A stretch of 64,000 bases of DNA from Actinoplanes flavus (GTDB lineage: Bacteria; Actinomycetota; Actinomycetes; Mycobacteriales; Micromonosporaceae), in assembly GCF_017592555.1 (NCBI RefSeq), contig NZ_JAGFNS010000008.1:196127-260126 (forward strand). Reading direction: 5' to 3'. Below, one piece after another: positions 16,224-24,697 of the stretch (position 1 is its first letter; every line of letters starts with the position of its first letter). The notes beneath the pieces are model-generated. The model was given only the letters and a program-made list of their open reading frames with translations, did not search any database and had not been told where the DNA came from. The translations under genes and the position numbers were made by a program.

Positions 16224-18491
16224 TTGCCCGGCTGGTCTCTCTCGATCGACTTCGGCACCTCCAACACCGCGGCCGCCTACCGGCGCGGCGACGGACCGCC
16301 GACGGCCGTCCGGCTGTCGGACTCGGCCGAACAGATGCCGTCCGCCGTGCTGGCCACCCCGCAGGGCATCCAGGTCGGCACCACCGCCGTACGCTCCGCG
16401 CGGCTGCACCCGGACGGGTTCGAGCGCTCCCCCAAGCGCCTGATCGGGCAGGACGCCGTCCTGCTGGGCGGCCGTGACATCCCGGTGGTGACGCTGGTCG
16501 CCGCTGTGCTGCGGGTCGTGGCCACCCGGGCCGCCCGGGTCGCCGGCGACGACCGGCCCGACACGGTCCTGCTCACCCACCCGCAGGACTGGGCGGAACC
16601 ACGCCGACAGGTGCTGCGGGCCGCGGCGGTCGAGGCGGGCTTCCCCGACGAGATCCTGCGCCTGGTGCCGGAGCCGGTCGCGGCCGTCGCGCACTACGCG
16701 CACACGACGCCGCTGCCGGCCGGCAGCACGGTCGCGGTCTTCGACTTCGGCGGCGGCACCTGCGACGTGGCCCTGCTGCGCGCCGACGGCGACACGTCCG
16801 CGATGCGGGTGCTCGCGTCGGCCGGCGCCGACCCGCTGGGCGGCGACGTCTTCGACCACCTGCTGCTGACGGCCGTGCTGGCCCGGCTGGCGGACCGCGA
16901 CCGCGGCGACCTGGCACGCGCGGTGCGGGACCCGGCCAACGCCAGGGCACTGCAGGCGCTGCGCAACGACGTCCGCGAGGCCAAGCACGAACTGAGCGAG
17001 CACGAGTACGCCGGCATCCCGGTCGTGGCCGCCGACGCCGAAGAGATCGTGACGATCACCGCGGACGAGTTCGACGAGATGGTCGCGCCGCAGGTCCGGC
17101 GGGCCACCGAACTGACCGCGCAGACCCTGGCACAGGCCGGGCTGACCGCCGGGGAGCTGCACGCGCTCTACCTCACCGGCGGCTCGTCGCACCTGCGCGC
17201 CGTCCAGCGGGATCTGACCGCGCTGCTGGGCCGCCCACCGGCCACGCTCGAGGACCCGAAACTCGTCGTGGCGCTGGGCGCACACCACGCCGTCACGGCG
17301 ACGGCCGAGACGGCGCGCGCCGTACCCGCGCCCGCCCCCGCGCCCGCCGTACCCGCGCCCGCGCCCGCAGGGCCCGCCCCCGCCGTGCCCGCCCCCGCCG
17401 TGGTCACGAGCCCGCCGCCGGCGGCCGACGTTCCGGGCCTCAGCGCGGCGGCGCAGCGGGTTCTCCAGGTCAACCCCGAGCTGGCGGCCGCGCTGGCGGG
17501 CACCCCGCAGGGCCCGGCGGTCATCGACGACCTGGTCACCCTGGCCGCGCTGATGTGCGTACCCGGGCTGATCGAACGGGTGATCGCCGATCCGGGCCTG
17601 ATCGCCCGGATGCGCCAGGACAATGCGGGTGTGGAGATCCCGCCGCCGCCGGCGTCCGGCGTGCCGCTGCCGGTCAAGGTCTTCTTCGGGGACTCGCCGC
17701 CGTGGCTCGCCGCCCACTGGAAACCGGCGGCCCGGCAGCGCTGGAACGACCAGCACGGACCCGGCGACATCTGGGCCGTGTGCGTCATGCGGACCTGGTG
17801 CACCGCCACCGAGGCCGAACGGCAGGAGATCCTGAGGCGGCCGGACTGGTCGACCTGGGCGCCCGGCAACCACTACCTGGACGCGTTCACCCACGGTGAC
17901 CCGCCCGAACCCGACCAGATCTGGCTGTCGACCGCCACCGAGCCGCCCACGGCCGTCGCACCGTTCCGGACCCCGATCTCCCGGCCCGCGCACCCCACGC
18001 CACAGCAGCAGGCGTACCTGAGCGACCTCGCCGACCTCTACGCGCCGCCGGCCGGCGGCGGGCTGGCCGCGGCCACCGCCCGCCCGCCGGACGTGACGCG
18101 GATCGTCCGTACCTGTCTCGGTCTGCCACCGCGCCACACCCGGCAGGTCTCGGTGATGGGCGTGGGCATGACCGGCTGGCCCAGCGAGCTGCTCTTCTAC
18201 CCCGCCGCCGGGGCCAGGCCACCGGCCGTGGTGATCCCCCTCTCCGGTCCGATGCTCGACCTGACCAGCGGCCGGGCCGGCTGGAACGGCGTACCGGTGA
18301 TCCTCACCCCCGACGTGGTCACCGGCGTACGGATCAAGGTGGACTGGGGCAACGCGCAGCGGCGGATCGTCGTCGGCACCACCTACCGGCCCGGAGCCGA
18401 CTGCCCGCCGCCCGGCGTGGACGTGCACCTGCGCACGGACCAGATCACCGAGGTGGCGAACCAGATCCGCACCCACCTGGGCAGGCCCTGA
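16224..18491 (+). CDS. Hsp70-type ATPase with a novel C-terminal region
   Basis: 755 residues if the TTG at 16224 is used (GGAG about 10 bases upstream); an ATG at 16158 would overlap the previous gene by 65 bases. The N-terminal actin/Hsp70 fold shows IDFGTSNTAAAY (phosphate 1, residues 8-19), VFDFGGGTCDVALL (phosphate 2, about 173-186) and YLTGGSSHLRAV (adenosine motif, about 316-327). An Ala/Pro linker (about 365-402) follows. The remaining 350 residues do not look like the DnaK substrate domain; they contain a helical part and a Trp-rich part (WLAAHWKPAARQRWNDQ). It therefore resembles the non-canonical Hsp70-family ATPases of actinobacteria. It overlaps the second GTPase gene as TGATG, so a functional link with the GTPases is likely. 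Confidence 0.82.
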   Translation: MPGWSLSIDFGTSNTAAAYRRGDGPPTAVRLSDSAEQMPSAVLATPQGIQVGTTAVRSARLHPDGFERSPKRLIGQDAVLLGGRDIPVVTLVAAVLRVVATRAARVAGDDRPDTVLLTHPQDWAEPRRQVLRAAAVEAGFPDEILRLVPEPVAAVAHYAHTTPLPAGSTVAVFDFGGGTCDVALLRADGDTSAMRVLASAGADPLGGDVFDHLLLTAVLARLADRDRGDLARAVRDPANARALQALRNDVREAKHELSEHEYAGIPVVAADAEEIVTITADEFDEMVAPQVRRATELTAQTLAQAGLTAGELHALYLTGGSSHLRAVQRDLTALLGRPPATLEDPKLVVALGAHHAVTATAETARAVPAPAPAPAVPAPAPAGPAPAVPAPAVVTSPPPAADVPGLSAAAQRVLQVNPELAAALAGTPQGPAVIDDLVTLAALMCVPGLIERVIADPGLIARMRQDNAGVEIPPPPASGVPLPVKVFFGDSPPWLAAHWKPAARQRWNDQHGPGDIWAVCVMRTWCTATEAERQEILRRPDWSTWAPGNHYLDAFTHGDPPEPDQIWLSTATEPPTAVAPFRTPISRPAHPTPQQQAYLSDLADLYAPPAGGGLAAATARPPDVTRIVRTCLGLPPRHTRQVSVMGVGMTGWPSELLFYPAAGARPPAVVIPLSGPMLDLTSGRAGWNGVPVILTPDVVTGVRIKVDWGNAQRRIVVGTTYRPGADCPPPGVDVHLRTDQITEVANQIRTHLGRP

Positions 18492-19936
18492 TGCATCCCG
18501 TCGCGGCGCGGATCGCCCTGCTGTGCGACGAGGTCGCCCCGCTGCTCGACGAGGCGGGGCGGCAGTCGGCCGCCACCCTCCGCGACACCGTGGCCGAACC
18601 GCTGCGCGTTGCCGTCGTCGGGCGGGTCAAGGCCGGCAAGTCGACACTGGTCAACGCGCTCGTCGGGCGCCGTATCGCGCCGACCGCGGCGGGCGAGTGC
18701 ACCCGGACGGTCACCTGGTACCGCTACGGCGCCCCGGAACGCGCCGAACTCCACCTGCACGACGGCACCCGGCGTGATCTGCCGCTGCACGACGGGCGGC
18801 TGCCGGCGGCCCTCGGGACGCCGGCCGAGGAGGTGGCCCGGATCGTCGTTCATCTCCAGGCCGCCGCGCTGCGCGAGAAGACCCTCATCGACACGCCGGG
18901 CCTGGCCACCCTCACCACCTCGAACGAGGACGCCACCCGCGCGGCCGTGCTGGGCGCCGCCCCGGACGATGCCGACACCGCCTCCCGGTACGCCGCCGGA
19001 CAGGCGGACGCCGTGCTGTTCGTGTTCCGTGAAGCACAGCGGCAGGACGAGGTCGAGTTCCTTCGCCAGTTCCGCACCGCCACCGGTGAGCTGGGCGCCA
19101 GCGCCGTCAACGCCATCGGGGTGCTGTCGCAGGCCGACCTGTTCGGCGACGGCGGCTCGGACCCGTTCGCGGCGGCGGACGCGGCGGCCGCCCGGCTCGC
19201 CGACGCCCGTGCCGCCGACGTCTCGGCGGTCGTCGCGGCGGCCGGCCTGCTCGCCGAGACCGCCCGCACCGGCCTGATCCGCGAAAGCGACGCCCGGGCC
19301 CTCGCGGCCACCGCGGACGTGCCGGAGCAGCGGCTGCGGCTGCGGCACCGGCTGCCGCTGCCCGACGGGATCGACGTGGCGGCGCTGGAACGGCTCTACA
19401 CCACCCTGGGCGTCCACGGTGTGCACGAGGGGCGGCATCACTGCGCTGCCGGCGCCCACCAGCTCGTGACCTGGCTGGAGACCGTGTCCGGGCTCGGCCG
19501 GGTCGAGGACCTGCTACGGCACGGCCTGCTGTGCCGGGCGCACGCGCTGAAAGCCATGCGGGCGATGACCGTGCTGACCCGCGCCGCGGACGCCCCGCAG
19601 GCCGACACCGGCGCCGTGCTCGCCCTGATCGAACAGGCGCGGCTGGATCCCGCCCTGCATCCGGTCCGCGAGCTGCGTGCCCTGCGCCATCTGGTCGCCG
19701 AGGCGCCCACCTCGCCGTTGCGGGCCGAACTGGAGCGGGTCAGCGCCGACTCGTCGGACGCCGCCCGGCTCGGGCTGGCCGAGACGGCGGCCGCCGGCGA
19801 CATCGCGGGCGAGGCGCGCGGCCGGGCCGCCGCCGCGCAGTCCGAGGCCGCGTTCGCGATGCTGCCCGCCGAGGCGGAGGCCGGCCGGGTGCTGGCCCGG
19901 TCGTACCAGCTGATCGCCCGGCGGGCCGGGTCATGA
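18491..19936 (+). CDS. Dynamin-like GTPase B (IniC-size)
   Basis: 481 residues. The P-loop GRVKAGKS (44-51), a Thr in the AGECTRTVTWY switch region, IDTPGLATL (G3) and SQADL in the G4 position identify a dynamin-type GTPase. The remaining helices are Ala/Leu/Arg-rich stalk with no obvious membrane segment. Bacterial dynamin-like proteins often work as unequal pairs, and this one is the shorter partner of the 623-residue GTPase at 13252. ATG overlaps the Hsp70-like stop (TGATG), and its stop overlaps the sigma factor start (ATGA). The G4 motif is less canonical than in the partner. Confidence 0.83.
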   Translation: MHPVAARIALLCDEVAPLLDEAGRQSAATLRDTVAEPLRVAVVGRVKAGKSTLVNALVGRRIAPTAAGECTRTVTWYRYGAPERAELHLHDGTRRDLPLHDGRLPAALGTPAEEVARIVVHLQAAALREKTLIDTPGLATLTTSNEDATRAAVLGAAPDDADTASRYAAGQADAVLFVFREAQRQDEVEFLRQFRTATGELGASAVNAIGVLSQADLFGDGGSDPFAAADAAAARLADARAADVSAVVAAAGLLAETARTGLIRESDARALAATADVPEQRLRLRHRLPLPDGIDVAALERLYTTLGVHGVHEGRHHCAAGAHQLVTWLETVSGLGRVEDLLRHGLLCRAHALKAMRAMTVLTRAADAPQADTGAVLALIEQARLDPALHPVRELRALRHLVAEAPTSPLRAELERVSADSSDAARLGLAETAAAGDIAGEARGRAAAAQSEAAFAMLPAEAEAGRVLARSYQLIARRAGS

Positions 19937-20490
19937 CCGGCACCGGACCGCGTACCCCCGGACCGGACGGCGACGCCGCGCTCGTCGCCCGGGCACGCGC
20001 CGGCGACAGCGCCGCCTTCGCGGCGCTGGCCGGCGCGTGCCGAACCCGCGTGTGGGCCATCTGCCTGCGGCTCACCGGCAACCACGCGGACGCCGAAGAC
20101 GCCCTGCAGGACGCGCTCATGGCCGCCTGGCAGCATCTCGGCGGCTTCCGGCAGGACGCCCGGTTCAGCACCTGGCTGTACCGGATCGCCGCGAACGCGG
20201 CGCTCGGCGTCGTCCGCCGCCGCCGGGACACCCCGGTCGCCGTCGACGAACACGACTATCTGCTCGTGGTCGACGACCCCGCCGACCGGTACGCCGAACG
20301 CGACCGGATCCAGGCGGCCCTGTCCCAGATCCCCGAACCGTTCCGGACCGCCCTGGTGCTGCGCGAGTACGGCGAGCTGAGCTACGAGGAGATCGCCGCC
20401 CACCAGGACGTCGGTGTGCAGACCGTCAAGAGCCGCCTGTACCGCGCCCGTGCCGGCATGGCCGCGTTGCTGACCGCCGAAGCCGGCTGA
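19933..20490 (+). CDS. ECF sigma factor
   Basis: 185 residues with sigma-70 region 2 (DAEDALQDALMAAWQHL, FSTWLYRIAANAAL) and region 4 (LSYEEIAAHQDVGVQTVKSR). It has no extra C-terminal domain. ATG overlaps the stop of GTPase B (ATGA), making it the last gene of the operon. No anti-sigma factor with a zinc motif or membrane anchor is adjacent; the following genes are on the other strand. It may direct transcription of its own operon, giving positive feedback under envelope stress; this is inference because no promoter pair could be matched. Confidence 0.9.
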   Translation: MTGTGPRTPGPDGDAALVARARAGDSAAFAALAGACRTRVWAICLRLTGNHADAEDALQDALMAAWQHLGGFRQDARFSTWLYRIAANAALGVVRRRRDTPVAVDEHDYLLVVDDPADRYAERDRIQAALSQIPEPFRTALVLREYGELSYEEIAAHQDVGVQTVKSRLYRARAGMAALLTAEAG

Positions 20491-20499
20491 GCCGCACGT

Positions 20500-21402
20500 T
20501 CACGCCAGCCGCACCGACGGCAGCAGGTCGTCCAGCGTCATCGACAGCGCCGCCTCGCTGTCCAGCGACAGCTCCATCGTCATCTGGAAACCGACGCCGT
20601 CGCGGACACCGACCACCATGGTGGTCAGCAGCCGGGCCATGCCGGACGGTTGCCAGTCGAACCGGTGCATCCGGGCGCCGGGCAGGCCCTCGACGTGGAC
20701 CGGCCGCTCGCCGAGCATCCGCATGCCGCGCGGGAACGGCCCCCGCGCGAACACGTCGTCGGTCCACTGCCGCAGATCCTCGGCCCAGGTGCGTTCGGCG
20801 GACACGATCACCGTACGGTCACCGGCGTCCAACCGCAGGGTCTCCGTCCACTGCCAGCCGCTGACCCGCACCCAGTGGTGCGCCGGCGCGCCCGGCGCCG
20901 TGGTGGTGGCGAGCCGCCATCCGGTCGAGGCGACCGTGTCGTAGCGCGACGACGGTCCGGTGGCCGACACCACCAGTCCCAGCGGGGATCCGGCGGGGTC
21001 GGCCTCGCCGGTGCCGGCGCTCAGCAGGAACCCGCGAGGCGCGCCCGTACGCTCGTGCAGGCGGTCGCACCGGCCCGGCAGCGACCCGATCCGGCAGGGT
21101 TCGCCGTCGCCGGCCGCCGGCCCGCCACCGAACCGCCGTCGCAGCCGTTCCGCCACCGGCAGCCCCGGGCTGTCCGCCGGATCCAGTGCCCGGTCCGGCG
21201 CGACCGCCCGCAGCAGCGAGAACGACTCCTCGTCCAGCAGGGCTCGGCCGCTGGTCCGCATCGGTGCGGTCAGCCGGCGAACCGAACTGACCGCCCACTC
21301 GTCGCCGACGTCGATCGAGAGCAGCCCCGGCCACGGCCGGATCGCCGCCGGGTCCAGGTGCCGGGCCGGGTCCTCCGGCGGCGCCGGCTGGTCGAAACGC
21401 AC
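20500..21402 (-). CDS. Hypothetical protein, convergent with the GTPase operon
   Basis: 300 residues, not recognised. No signal peptide or membrane segment. The C-terminal half alternates strands and helices and could be an alpha/beta domain, with paired Trp/Arg-rich stretches (WRLATTTAPGAPAHHWVRV and RTWAEDLRQWTDDV). It starts 5 bases after the stop of the Asp-rich repeat gene, so the two are cotranscribed, and it ends 9 bases from the sigma factor stop, so the two operons converge tail to tail. Function unknown; the context suggests a link with the Asp-rich protein. Confidence 0.6.
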   Translation of the reverse strand: MRFDQPAPPEDPARHLDPAAIRPWPGLLSIDVGDEWAVSSVRRLTAPMRTSGRALLDEESFSLLRAVAPDRALDPADSPGLPVAERLRRRFGGGPAAGDGEPCRIGSLPGRCDRLHERTGAPRGFLLSAGTGEADPAGSPLGLVVSATGPSSRYDTVASTGWRLATTTAPGAPAHHWVRVSGWQWTETLRLDAGDRTVIVSAERTWAEDLRQWTDDVFARGPFPRGMRMLGERPVHVEGLPGARMHRFDWQPSGMARLLTTMVVGVRDGVGFQMTMELSLDSEAALSMTLDDLLPSVRLA

Positions 21403-21407
21403 GACGG

Positions 21408-21854
21408 TCAGGCCCGTCCCGCGTCGGTGATCTCGAAGGTCACGCCCGGAACCTCGTCGTAGCCGGGCGCGTACCCGGCGGCCGGGACCGTCTCGGCCGC
21501 GTCGTCGACACCGTTCTCGTCGGCGTCGACGATCACCATGTCGGCGATGCCGTCGGCGTCGTCGTCCAGGATCGTGTAGTCGACGACGCCGTTGCCGTCG
21601 GTGTCGATCCCGGCCGCGTCGAACACGCCGTCGACGTCCCGGTCGGCGAAGAAGCTCTCCGCGACGTCGTCGCCGTCGAGGTCGGCGGCCACCCGGTCGA
21701 CCATGTCGTCACCGTTGGTGTCGACAGCGCCCATGTCGTAGGTGCCGTCCGCGTTCATGTCGGCGACCACGGTCTCGTAGCGGCCGTCCGCGTCGGTGTC
21801 GGCGACCAGCGTCTCGTAGTAGCCGTCGGCGTCGTTGTCCATGTACTCGGTCAT
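21408..21854 (-). CDS. Asp-rich calcium-binding-type repeat protein
   Basis: 148 residues made almost entirely of DxDxDG-type units about 11-18 residues apart: DTDADGRYE, DMNADGTYD, DTNGDDMVD, DLDGDDVAE, DRDVDGVFD, DTDGNGVVD, DDDADGIAD and DADENGVDD. These match the calcium loops of thrombospondin type 3 or EF-hand-like repeats. There is no signal peptide, which is unusual because such repeats are mostly extracellular. The net charge is extremely negative. Starting at ATG 21854 it precedes the unknown 300-residue protein by 5 bases. It could be a Ca2+ buffer or sensor for the neighbouring GTPase system, but this is inferred from position only. Confidence 0.75.
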   Translation of the reverse strand: MTEYMDNDADGYYETLVADTDADGRYETVVADMNADGTYDMGAVDTNGDDMVDRVAADLDGDDVAESFFADRDVDGVFDAAGIDTDGNGVVDYTILDDDADGIADMVIVDADENGVDDAAETVPAAGYAPGYDEVPGVTFEITDAGRA

Positions 21855-21975
21855 GTGTTGCCTCCCTGCTCCGTAGTTGAAGATCAGAGAGGCGTACCGG
21901 CCCCGATGTTCCCGCGTCTTCGAACTTTTTCCGGCGCTTCCTCCGGTGGCGTGCGCTACCGGTGGGCGCGGGCCG

Positions 21976-22965
21976 TCAGAAGGTGTGCTGGTAGAGCGAA
22001 CAGCCGCGGCAGACCTCGGGCGGGTCGTCGCCGGCCAGCCGCCGCCGGAACTCGCGGTACGGCTCGCTCCGCCAGATCTCCGGGAACCCGGCCTCGTTCA
22101 GGTCGCCCAGCGACACCCGGTCGTCGCCCATCACCATGCAGCACGGCTGGACCGTCCCGGCGCTGGTGATGTACGCGGCGTCCCACGGCCAGGTGCAGCC
22201 ACCACCGCCCTCGTCGCTGAACCGGGGTAGCCGCAGCCGTACCCCGGCGTCCGCGGCGGCCCGCCGGGCCTCCGCGAAGGCGGCTTCGGCCCGGGCCTGA
22301 TCGGCGCCGCCCCAGAGCGCCTGGTCCGCGGTGAACGCGCGGATCTGCGCGTACCGCCCGGCCGGGTCGGTGTCGTCGAAGCTGTGCGAGAGGTTCTGCA
22401 CCCGTAACTCGTCCACCCCGATCCCGCCGAGCAGCCGGACCAGGTCGGGCAACTCGCCCACGTTGTCGCGCATCGCCACGAAGACCACCCGGATCCAGGG
22501 GGTGGCGCTTCCCGCGGCCCGTTTCGCCCGGACCAGCCCGGCGAGGTTCGCGACCACGGCGCCGAAGTCCGCACCGTCGCGGATCCGCTCGTAGGCTCCC
22601 GCGCTCGCCCCGTCCAGCGAGACGTGCAGCCAGTCCACCCCGCTGGCGACCAGCTCCTCGGCCCGGCGCCGGTGCAGCAGCGTCGCGTTGGTGTTGAACC
22701 CGACCCGGATGCCGCGCCGCACCGCCGCCTCGATCATCTCCGGGAGGTACGGCGAGAGCAGCGGCTCGCCGAGCCCCTGCAGGGTGAGCTGTCGCAGTGC
22801 GACGTCCTCGACCAGGCGGTGAAACAGCCGCGGCGCCATCGCCCCGGCCAGTCTGTTGACCGGCGGACGATACCGGACCAGGCACATCGTGCACCGCAGA
22901 TTGCACGCCGAGGTGACCTCCACCTGCAGGTGGGCGGGGAGCGGCGGGTCGAGGTCAACGGACAT
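21976..22965 (-). CDS. Radical SAM/SPASM protein
   Basis: 329 residues. The [4Fe-4S] site CNLRCTMC (Cys21, 25, 28) and the following GEPLLSPYLPEM (Gly-Glu motif) mark a radical SAM TIM barrel. Near the C-terminus a SPASM-type domain appears: GGCTWPWDAAYITSAGTVQPCC, then LGDLNEAGFPEIW and CRGCSLY provide Cys for an auxiliary cluster. Such enzymes modify peptides or small molecules; the substrate is not evident. It is upstream of the Asp-rich repeat gene on the same strand with 121 bp between, so a link is possible but not shown. Confidence 0.85.
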   Translation of the reverse strand: MSVDLDPPLPAHLQVEVTSACNLRCTMCLVRYRPPVNRLAGAMAPRLFHRLVEDVALRQLTLQGLGEPLLSPYLPEMIEAAVRRGIRVGFNTNATLLHRRRAEELVASGVDWLHVSLDGASAGAYERIRDGADFGAVVANLAGLVRAKRAAGSATPWIRVVFVAMRDNVGELPDLVRLLGGIGVDELRVQNLSHSFDDTDPAGRYAQIRAFTADQALWGGADQARAEAAFAEARRAAADAGVRLRLPRFSDEGGGGCTWPWDAAYITSAGTVQPCCMVMGDDRVSLGDLNEAGFPEIWRSEPYREFRRRLAGDDPPEVCRGCSLYQHTF

Positions 22966-23042
22966 GCCGCCGGAATGCCCCCTTTCCCAACCAATAACCT
23001 CAGACAGGGGTACGAAACGCGCGGCCCCCTACCGTCGACCCG

Positions 23043-23843
23043 TCACGCCGAACCGGGCTCGGCCATCCGCCGGTGCATCCGAGCCTTCGCGGCGTCCGGC
23101 ATGACCTTGGAGGCGGCGCCCTGCACCTTGGTCTTGACCGAACCGGCGACGACCTTCTCCCGGCCTTTCATCAGCGCCTCGAAGCCCTGCTTGGCGACCA
23201 GCGCCGGGTCGTCCTTCGCGCCCGCGCCGACCCTGGTGTCGTCCATCTCGGCCCGATGGAAGAAGTCGGTGTCGGTCGGCCCCGGCATCAGCGCGGTGAT
23301 CGACACCGCAGTGTCCTCGAGTTCTTCCCGCAGGGCCTCGGCGAACGACTGCACGAACGACTTCGACGCGTTGTAGACCGCCTGATAGGTGCCGGGCATC
23401 ATCGAGGCGACGGACGAGGTGAACAGCACCGCGCCCGCGTCACGGGCGACCATGTCCGGCAGCAGCCGCTTGGCCAGGTGGACGGTCGAGGTCACGTTGA
23501 CGTCGATGACGTTCAGCTCGTCGGCCAGCTCGGTCCCACGGGTGAAGTCACCACCGATCCCCCGCCCGGCGTTCAGCGCGAGGGCATCGACGCCGCGGCC
23601 GGTCTCGAGAACCGCCGCGTACACCTGCTCCACGCCCTCGTAGGTGGCCAGATCCGCGCGTACCGCCGTGATCTGGTTTCGACCGTCGCGGCGCAGATCC
23701 GCGGCGGCCTGGTCGATGCCGTCGTCCTCGGCCACGATCAGCAGGTCGTAACCGTGCTCGGCGAACTGCTTGGCCAGCTCGAACCCGATCCCGCTGGACG
23801 CGCCCGTGACGACGGCGAACATGTTTCCGCTCGATGAGGTCAT
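23043..23843 (-). CDS. Short-chain dehydrogenase/reductase
   Basis: 266 residues, classical SDR: TGASSGIG cofactor motif near the N-terminus, NAG in the middle, a catalytic Ser in FTSSVAS and YNASK as the active Tyr-Lys pair. The start at 23843 is chosen because its ATG overlaps the TGA of the upstream CtaG-like gene (ATGA). The C-terminal extension (MHRRMAEP) is typical of actinobacterial SDRs related to fatty-acid or alcohol oxidation. Substrate unknown. It is the last gene of a four-gene minus-strand unit with membrane proteins. Confidence 0.85.
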   Translation of the reverse strand: MTSSSGNMFAVVTGASSGIGFELAKQFAEHGYDLLIVAEDDGIDQAAADLRRDGRNQITAVRADLATYEGVEQVYAAVLETGRGVDALALNAGRGIGGDFTRGTELADELNVIDVNVTSTVHLAKRLLPDMVARDAGAVLFTSSVASMMPGTYQAVYNASKSFVQSFAEALREELEDTAVSITALMPGPTDTDFFHRAEMDDTRVGAGAKDDPALVAKQGFEALMKGREKVVAGSVKTKVQGAASKVMPDAAKARMHRRMAEPGSA

Positions 23844-24694
23844 GGACGCTGGTTGCCCGGCTGAGGCGCATCTATGCGTTCCAGCCTCCCGATCCGGGCG
23901 TCGTCGTGCAACGTCCACGGTCGAGGAGGCCGGCGGGCACCGACGCGGAACCTCGCCGGGTCGTACCACTGCCAGCAGAAGACGATGACGAGCGCAAGGT
24001 CAGCGAGGTCGCCGCCGTAGTACATGAGTTCGGCGCCGGTGCGCCCGGCCGGGCCGGACACGCCCGCTGGCGGGTGCCCGTACAGGTATTTCGCCAGGAT
24101 GCCGTGTGCCGCCATGAAGACCAGCAACGCCGCCGCGCGCACCCGTGGGGTGGCCCGGTGGGTCATCGGATCGACCCCGACGATCGCGTGGGTCAGCAGC
24201 ACACCGGCGCCGAGGACGTGCGCCTGGACCAGGAGATGAATCGCCGGGCTGTGCATCATCGCCGGGTAGAGGCCGGTGGTGTAGAGCAGCCAGAGCCCAC
24301 CCGCGGCGAGCACGACGGCGACCGCCGGGTGGGTGAGGATACGCACGGGCCAGGCCGAGAAGGCACGCGACAGGCGGCGCGCACGGCGAACCGGCAGGGC
24401 TCGCAGAGCGAGCGTGCCCGGGGCGGCGAGCACGAGCAGGAGCGGCGCTGCCATACCGAGCAGCAGGTGCCCGGCCATGTGCGGGACGAATCCGTGAGCG
24501 GCGGCCGGGCCGGCCGAAGCCGCCGCGGCCACGGTCAGCCCGGCGTACCAACAGGCGGCACGCGCGGCCGGCCACGAGCGTCCGCGGCGGCGCGCGGCGA
24601 GGATCCCGGCGGCGTACGTGAGGGCCGCGATCAGCAGCAGACCGTCGAGCACCTCGAGGCTGCCGCCGCCGGGCATGCCGGACATCGACACCAT
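23840..24694 (-). CDS. CtaG-like cytochrome c oxidase assembly membrane protein
   Basis: 284 residues with seven to eight hydrophobic segments and the conserved His-rich pattern of the caa3-CtaG family (HMAGHLLLGM, MHSPAIHLLVQAHVLG, MTHRATPR, AAHGILAKYLYG). The family is linked to copper supply and assembly of terminal oxidases. ATG at 24694 lies 3 bases after the DUF2243 gene stop and its own stop overlaps the SDR start. An internal Met at 24685 is an alternative start. The DUF2243 gene directly upstream is a usual neighbour of this family. Confidence 0.82.
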   Translation of the reverse strand: MVSMSGMPGGGSLEVLDGLLLIAALTYAAGILAARRRGRSWPAARAACWYAGLTVAAAASAGPAAAHGFVPHMAGHLLLGMAAPLLLVLAAPGTLALRALPVRRARRLSRAFSAWPVRILTHPAVAVVLAAGGLWLLYTTGLYPAMMHSPAIHLLVQAHVLGAGVLLTHAIVGVDPMTHRATPRVRAAALLVFMAAHGILAKYLYGHPPAGVSGPAGRTGAELMYYGGDLADLALVIVFCWQWYDPARFRVGARRPPRPWTLHDDARIGRLERIDAPQPGNQRP

Positions 24695-24697
24695 CCG

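Noticed and set aside
14739-18476. 1245-codon minus-strand frame across four operon genes
   Set aside because: It crosses several overlapping plus-strand genes and is only open because of GC bias.
21976-22965. RiPP cluster built around the radical SAM gene
   Set aside because: No short precursor peptide, peptidase or exporter is adjacent; the only candidate substrate is the Asp-rich repeat protein, so the idea is kept only as a weak possibility.
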